DNA from: Flavobacteriaceae bacterium YJPT1-3
GTDB lineage: Bacteria; Bacteroidota; Bacteroidia; Flavobacteriales; Flavobacteriaceae
DNA length: 64,000 nt
Reading direction: 5' to 3'
Assembly: GCA_029866965.1 (NCBI GenBank)
Contig: CP123444.1
Span: forward strand, 2,918,501 to 2,982,500
Shown in pieces: positions 61,547 through 64,000 of the stretch. The notes under the pieces were generated by a model. That model did not search any database. It was not told the DNA's origin and saw nothing but the letters and a program-made list of their open reading frames with translations. Positions within the stretch are counted from its first letter, which is position 1. The number at the start of each line of letters is the position of its first letter. The translations under genes and the position numbers were made by a program.

Positions 61547-64000
61547 CTAATTAAAATCGCGATCAGAAGGTGGAGGTGCAGAATCCGGGATCACAAATTG
61601 ACCGTTGCGCAACTCGGCCTCGACCTCTTCTGCTTTCCCTTGAAATATTTTCCGGACCAGTTCTTTGAAATTATTGAAGTCTACCGAGTAGGATATCGCC
61701 ACCCCCTGAGTGTAGCCATCCGGTTCTCCAAAGAATTGAACATCGGTCTGGCGATTGAATACCTTGGCCCGCAGCGAACCGTCTTCATTGAGCAGAAAAT
61801 CAACCTCAACGTCACCAACGACTGCCGATTCGCTGACTCCTCCGGTGGGTACCCCTACCTTCCCGTTGATCAATACGCGGTTTGAAATCTGAGTAGAAAG
61901 CGTAAAGCCAACCCTTCCTGTCGTTTGCAGGTTGGGCGAATTATCCCCCTGCACAATGTCCAGTCCGATATCGAACTTGCCGTCTTCGTCAGAAAACAGA
62001 TCATTGAAGATTCCCGAGGCACTTTCCAATAAGTTCCCGGCAATGGCGGCCTGGGTATTGACTTGAGATTCACTAAAGAATCGACCTTGCGAGACCAGCG
62101 AAATGGCCTGGATCTCCCGGGTAGCTCGGTCGTTTAGTCGATAATCCAATTCAGAGGAAACCAAAGAGCTCGTTCCCGGAAACTCAAAATCAAAAGTAAT
62201 GTCCGGTTGGATCAACTCCCCATCCAGATTGATGATCACATTCACCGGGATCTCCCTGTTGATCTCTCTGTTCTCCAGCAGAATGGAGGGGTTAGCACGT
62301 GCAGCGTAGACCGCACTGAGGTCTAGTAAAGCCCGGGCCGGATCGCCGTTCCAGGCGATGCTGCCCAAAGGCACCACTTCAAAGTCTTTTTGCACGATAC
62401 CCCCGTATCTGAAATTAAAAGTTCCATCGTACACCACATATTCTCCAAACATATCGAACTTACCATTGGTGTTGATCGCTATATTCAGGAGTCCCACACC
62501 ACGGCCGGTCAATCTACTACCGTCAATATCGATCTCGATGAGGGCGTCCTGGTCGACGTCCAGGTCAAAATTCAGGGAAAGGGCCTTATTCTCTTCGGGT
62601 ACAAAATCTTCTCCGGCCAGGCGAGCTTCTTTTTCTTCCGGACTTAGAAATCGGATGACGGAGCTGTCCCCAATGGTTTCTGTATCGTCCAGAGGGATCT
62701 TAAATACCGTTCCCGTTTCCGTTTCTGCTACAACATCGATGGTCAATTCATCCACCGGCCCGTAAATATCGGCTTCACCGCTGATGAAGGCCGTACCGTA
62801 ATAGAGCGCATCTTCCTCTTTCTCCGTATCCAGTACCAATAATCGAGTGGTCGCTATATCCAAATCCAATCGCCAATCAGAGAAACCGTTATGTGAGATC
62901 ACGCCCTGAAATTGACCTTCTGTATTGTACTTGGTATCGACTAGGGTGGAGCGATTGAAGATAAACTTCTGTTCGTCCAGAGTGATTCTCGCTACCCCTT
63001 TGAAGCGGTAATCCGTGTCCAAATAGGGAATACCCAGTCCGGCTTCTGTAAGTACCATGGAGCCTTTGAAATCGGGATTCTTGTAATTTCCACTCACTGT
63101 CGCACGACCACTGGCAAATCCCCTTAAATTACTTAGGACGTCGCCACCCAACGGACTGAAGGCTGCCAGCTTCAAATCCTTCATGCGTAAGTCCAGATTG
63201 ATGGAGGGATTCTGCTGATCGACGTTGATATTTCCTTTGGCAGAAAGTGCTCGAACGTCCCCATTGATCAATTGTGTATCTACCGTATAATTAGTCAGAC
63301 TTTCATTACCCTTAATCTTTAGGTCTAGATCCCCCATTTCCACATCATTCACACGTAGGTTCGATATGGTCACCTCCGAATTGGGATAATAGGCTCCGTC
63401 TTGTTGCAGGAGGTCCAATTGACCGTTAACACGACCGTTGAAACGAAGACTATCAATATCCGGAGTGATATTGCCCAGGGCAACGTTATCAAATTGAGCG
63501 CTTAGATTTTTGTAGGTACTGTCTCTCACTTGCCCCTTCAGCGCGATCTGCTGATTGCGGTAACGAAAGACAATATCTTCAATGGCAATATCATTGAAAT
63601 TATTATCAAAGATCAATTTGTTCTTGGCGTTGTTGTTGGCATTGAGCACCCATTCTTTTTCTTTGAATTCAATCGTCGACCTTTTAAAGCCCAGCACCGA
63701 ATTATTGTCTTCATTAATGGTGTGGTACAAGCTTAGTTCAAACTGATCATCATTATCTTTCCCGCCGGTGAATTCAGACCGCATAAAGAGCGTATCTCGC
63801 AGGGTAACATTGATCAAATTAAAATCAGACAGCGCATAAAAGCCGGTATTCACGCTATCCGCAGCGATATAGGTATTGAATAAAGGGTTTTTGTTATCTA
63901 CCCGAACATCGATTTTTTGAGCGAGTATCCCAAAGGCATCAATCTCTGGTGAGCGAAAGGTAAGTTTGAACTCAGAATCATCAGAAACGACGCTTCCGCG
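61547..64000 (-). CDS. tamB: Translocation/assembly module TamB-family protein (N-terminus outside window)
   Basis: This is the C-terminal 817 residues of a very long AsmA-like/TamB protein that spans the periplasm and helps lipid or outer-membrane protein transport. The characteristic C-terminal DUF490 block is visible: the phrases YNTEGQFQG, DGTFNFRYGG, IAWNGDPARALLDLSA and LLNEDGSLRAKVFNR. Repeated beta strands form the groove. The frame is open to the last base of the window, so the start lies beyond. The listed GTG at 63853 is not the start. Confidence 0.9.
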   Translation of the reverse strand, partial: RGSVVSDDSEFKLTFRSPEIDAFGILAQKIDVRVDNKNPLFNTYIAADSVNTGFYALSDFNLINVTLRDTLFMRSEFTGGKDNDDQFELSLYHTINEDNNSVLGFKRSTIEFKEKEWVLNANNNAKNKLIFDNNFNDIAIEDIVFRYRNQQIALKGQVRDSTYKNLSAQFDNVALGNITPDIDSLRFNGRVNGQLDLLQQDGAYYPNSEVTISNLRVNDVEMGDLDLKIKGNESLTNYTVDTQLINGDVRALSAKGNINVDQQNPSINLDLRMKDLKLAAFSPLGGDVLSNLRGFASGRATVSGNYKNPDFKGSMVLTEAGLGIPYLDTDYRFKGVARITLDEQKFIFNRSTLVDTKYNTEGQFQGVISHNGFSDWRLDLDIATTRLLVLDTEKEEDALYYGTAFISGEADIYGPVDELTIDVVAETETGTVFKIPLDDTETIGDSSVIRFLSPEEKEARLAGEDFVPEENKALSLNFDLDVDQDALIEIDIDGSRLTGRGVGLLNIAINTNGKFDMFGEYVVYDGTFNFRYGGIVQKDFEVVPLGSIAWNGDPARALLDLSAVYAARANPSILLENREINREIPVNVIINLDGELIQPDITFDFEFPGTSSLVSSELDYRLNDRATREIQAISLVSQGRFFSESQVNTQAAIAGNLLESASGIFNDLFSDEDGKFDIGLDIVQGDNSPNLQTTGRVGFTLSTQISNRVLINGKVGVPTGGVSESAVVGDVEVDFLLNEDGSLRAKVFNRQTDVQFFGEPDGYTQGVAISYSVDFNNFKELVRKIFQGKAEEVEAELRNGQFVIPDSAPPPSDRDFN

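Overview
The window is a piece of chromosome from a member of the Bacteroidota, most likely a marine Flavobacteriaceae. The clues are a Bacteroidota-type promoter core (TAnnTTTG) ahead of many genes, a putative LptD/TamB/MlaD envelope set, bacillithiol synthesis (BshA), a fused alpha/beta 2-oxoacid dehydrogenase E1, an MutS2 without Smr domain, a QEGLA protein, and a sulfonolipid- or sphingolipid-type alpha-oxoamine synthase. Gene density is very high, no gap exceeds about 300 bases, and I see no rRNA, tRNA, CRISPR, IS element or prophage. Genus cannot be fixed from the sequence alone.

Layout. 1-9.2 kb: the end of an MscS channel gene, a lipoprotein, a very large metallophosphoesterase/outer-membrane-barrel gene split by a one-base shift at a six-G tract, an HD plus Pycsar-type transmembrane (PycTM/DUF5706) fusion, and a convergent GAF-domain protein. 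9.2-16.7 kb: TlpA-like lipoprotein, CorA, an alpha-oxoamine synthase and a PLP beta-family enzyme that together suggest capnine-type sulfonolipid synthesis, oligopeptidase B and YbaB. 16.7-21.5 kb: a tightly overlapping five-gene operon built round a type III polyketide synthase. 21.5-23 kb: a small envelope operon (DUF1328-like, lipocalin-like, glycine-zipper OmpA lipoprotein). 23-31.5 kb: branched-chain 2-oxoacid dehydrogenase E1, a coupled operon of Fe/2OG dioxygenase, SUI1, DUF1835 and nucleoside phosphorylase, then Ppk1 with a cytosolic substrate-binding-like protein.

31.5-45 kb: Ung, MutS2 plus a DCC thiol protein, an ATP-grasp / N-formylglutamate amidohydrolase / QEGLA peptidase operon, a secreted Calx-beta/lamin-tail-like protein, a dicarboxylate symporter, AroC and a large FAD/Fe-S dehydrogenase. 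45-58.4 kb: BshA with a GH3/beta-lactamase fusion, an operon with two Fe-S proteins that look like a split electron-transfer quinone reductase, MlaD, an N-acetylmuramoyl-alanine amidase, and divergent LptD plus RidA. 58.4-64 kb: GlcNAc kinase-like protein, GapA, PfkA and the C-terminal part of TamB.

The most striking signal is not a gene: the 14-base palindrome GCTTTCGCGAAAGC occurs nine times exactly, and at least three more times as variants, always inside coding sequence and mostly read as Ala-Phe-Ala-Lys-Ala. Chance would give about 0.0002 copies in 64 kb. It behaves like a highly iterated palindrome.
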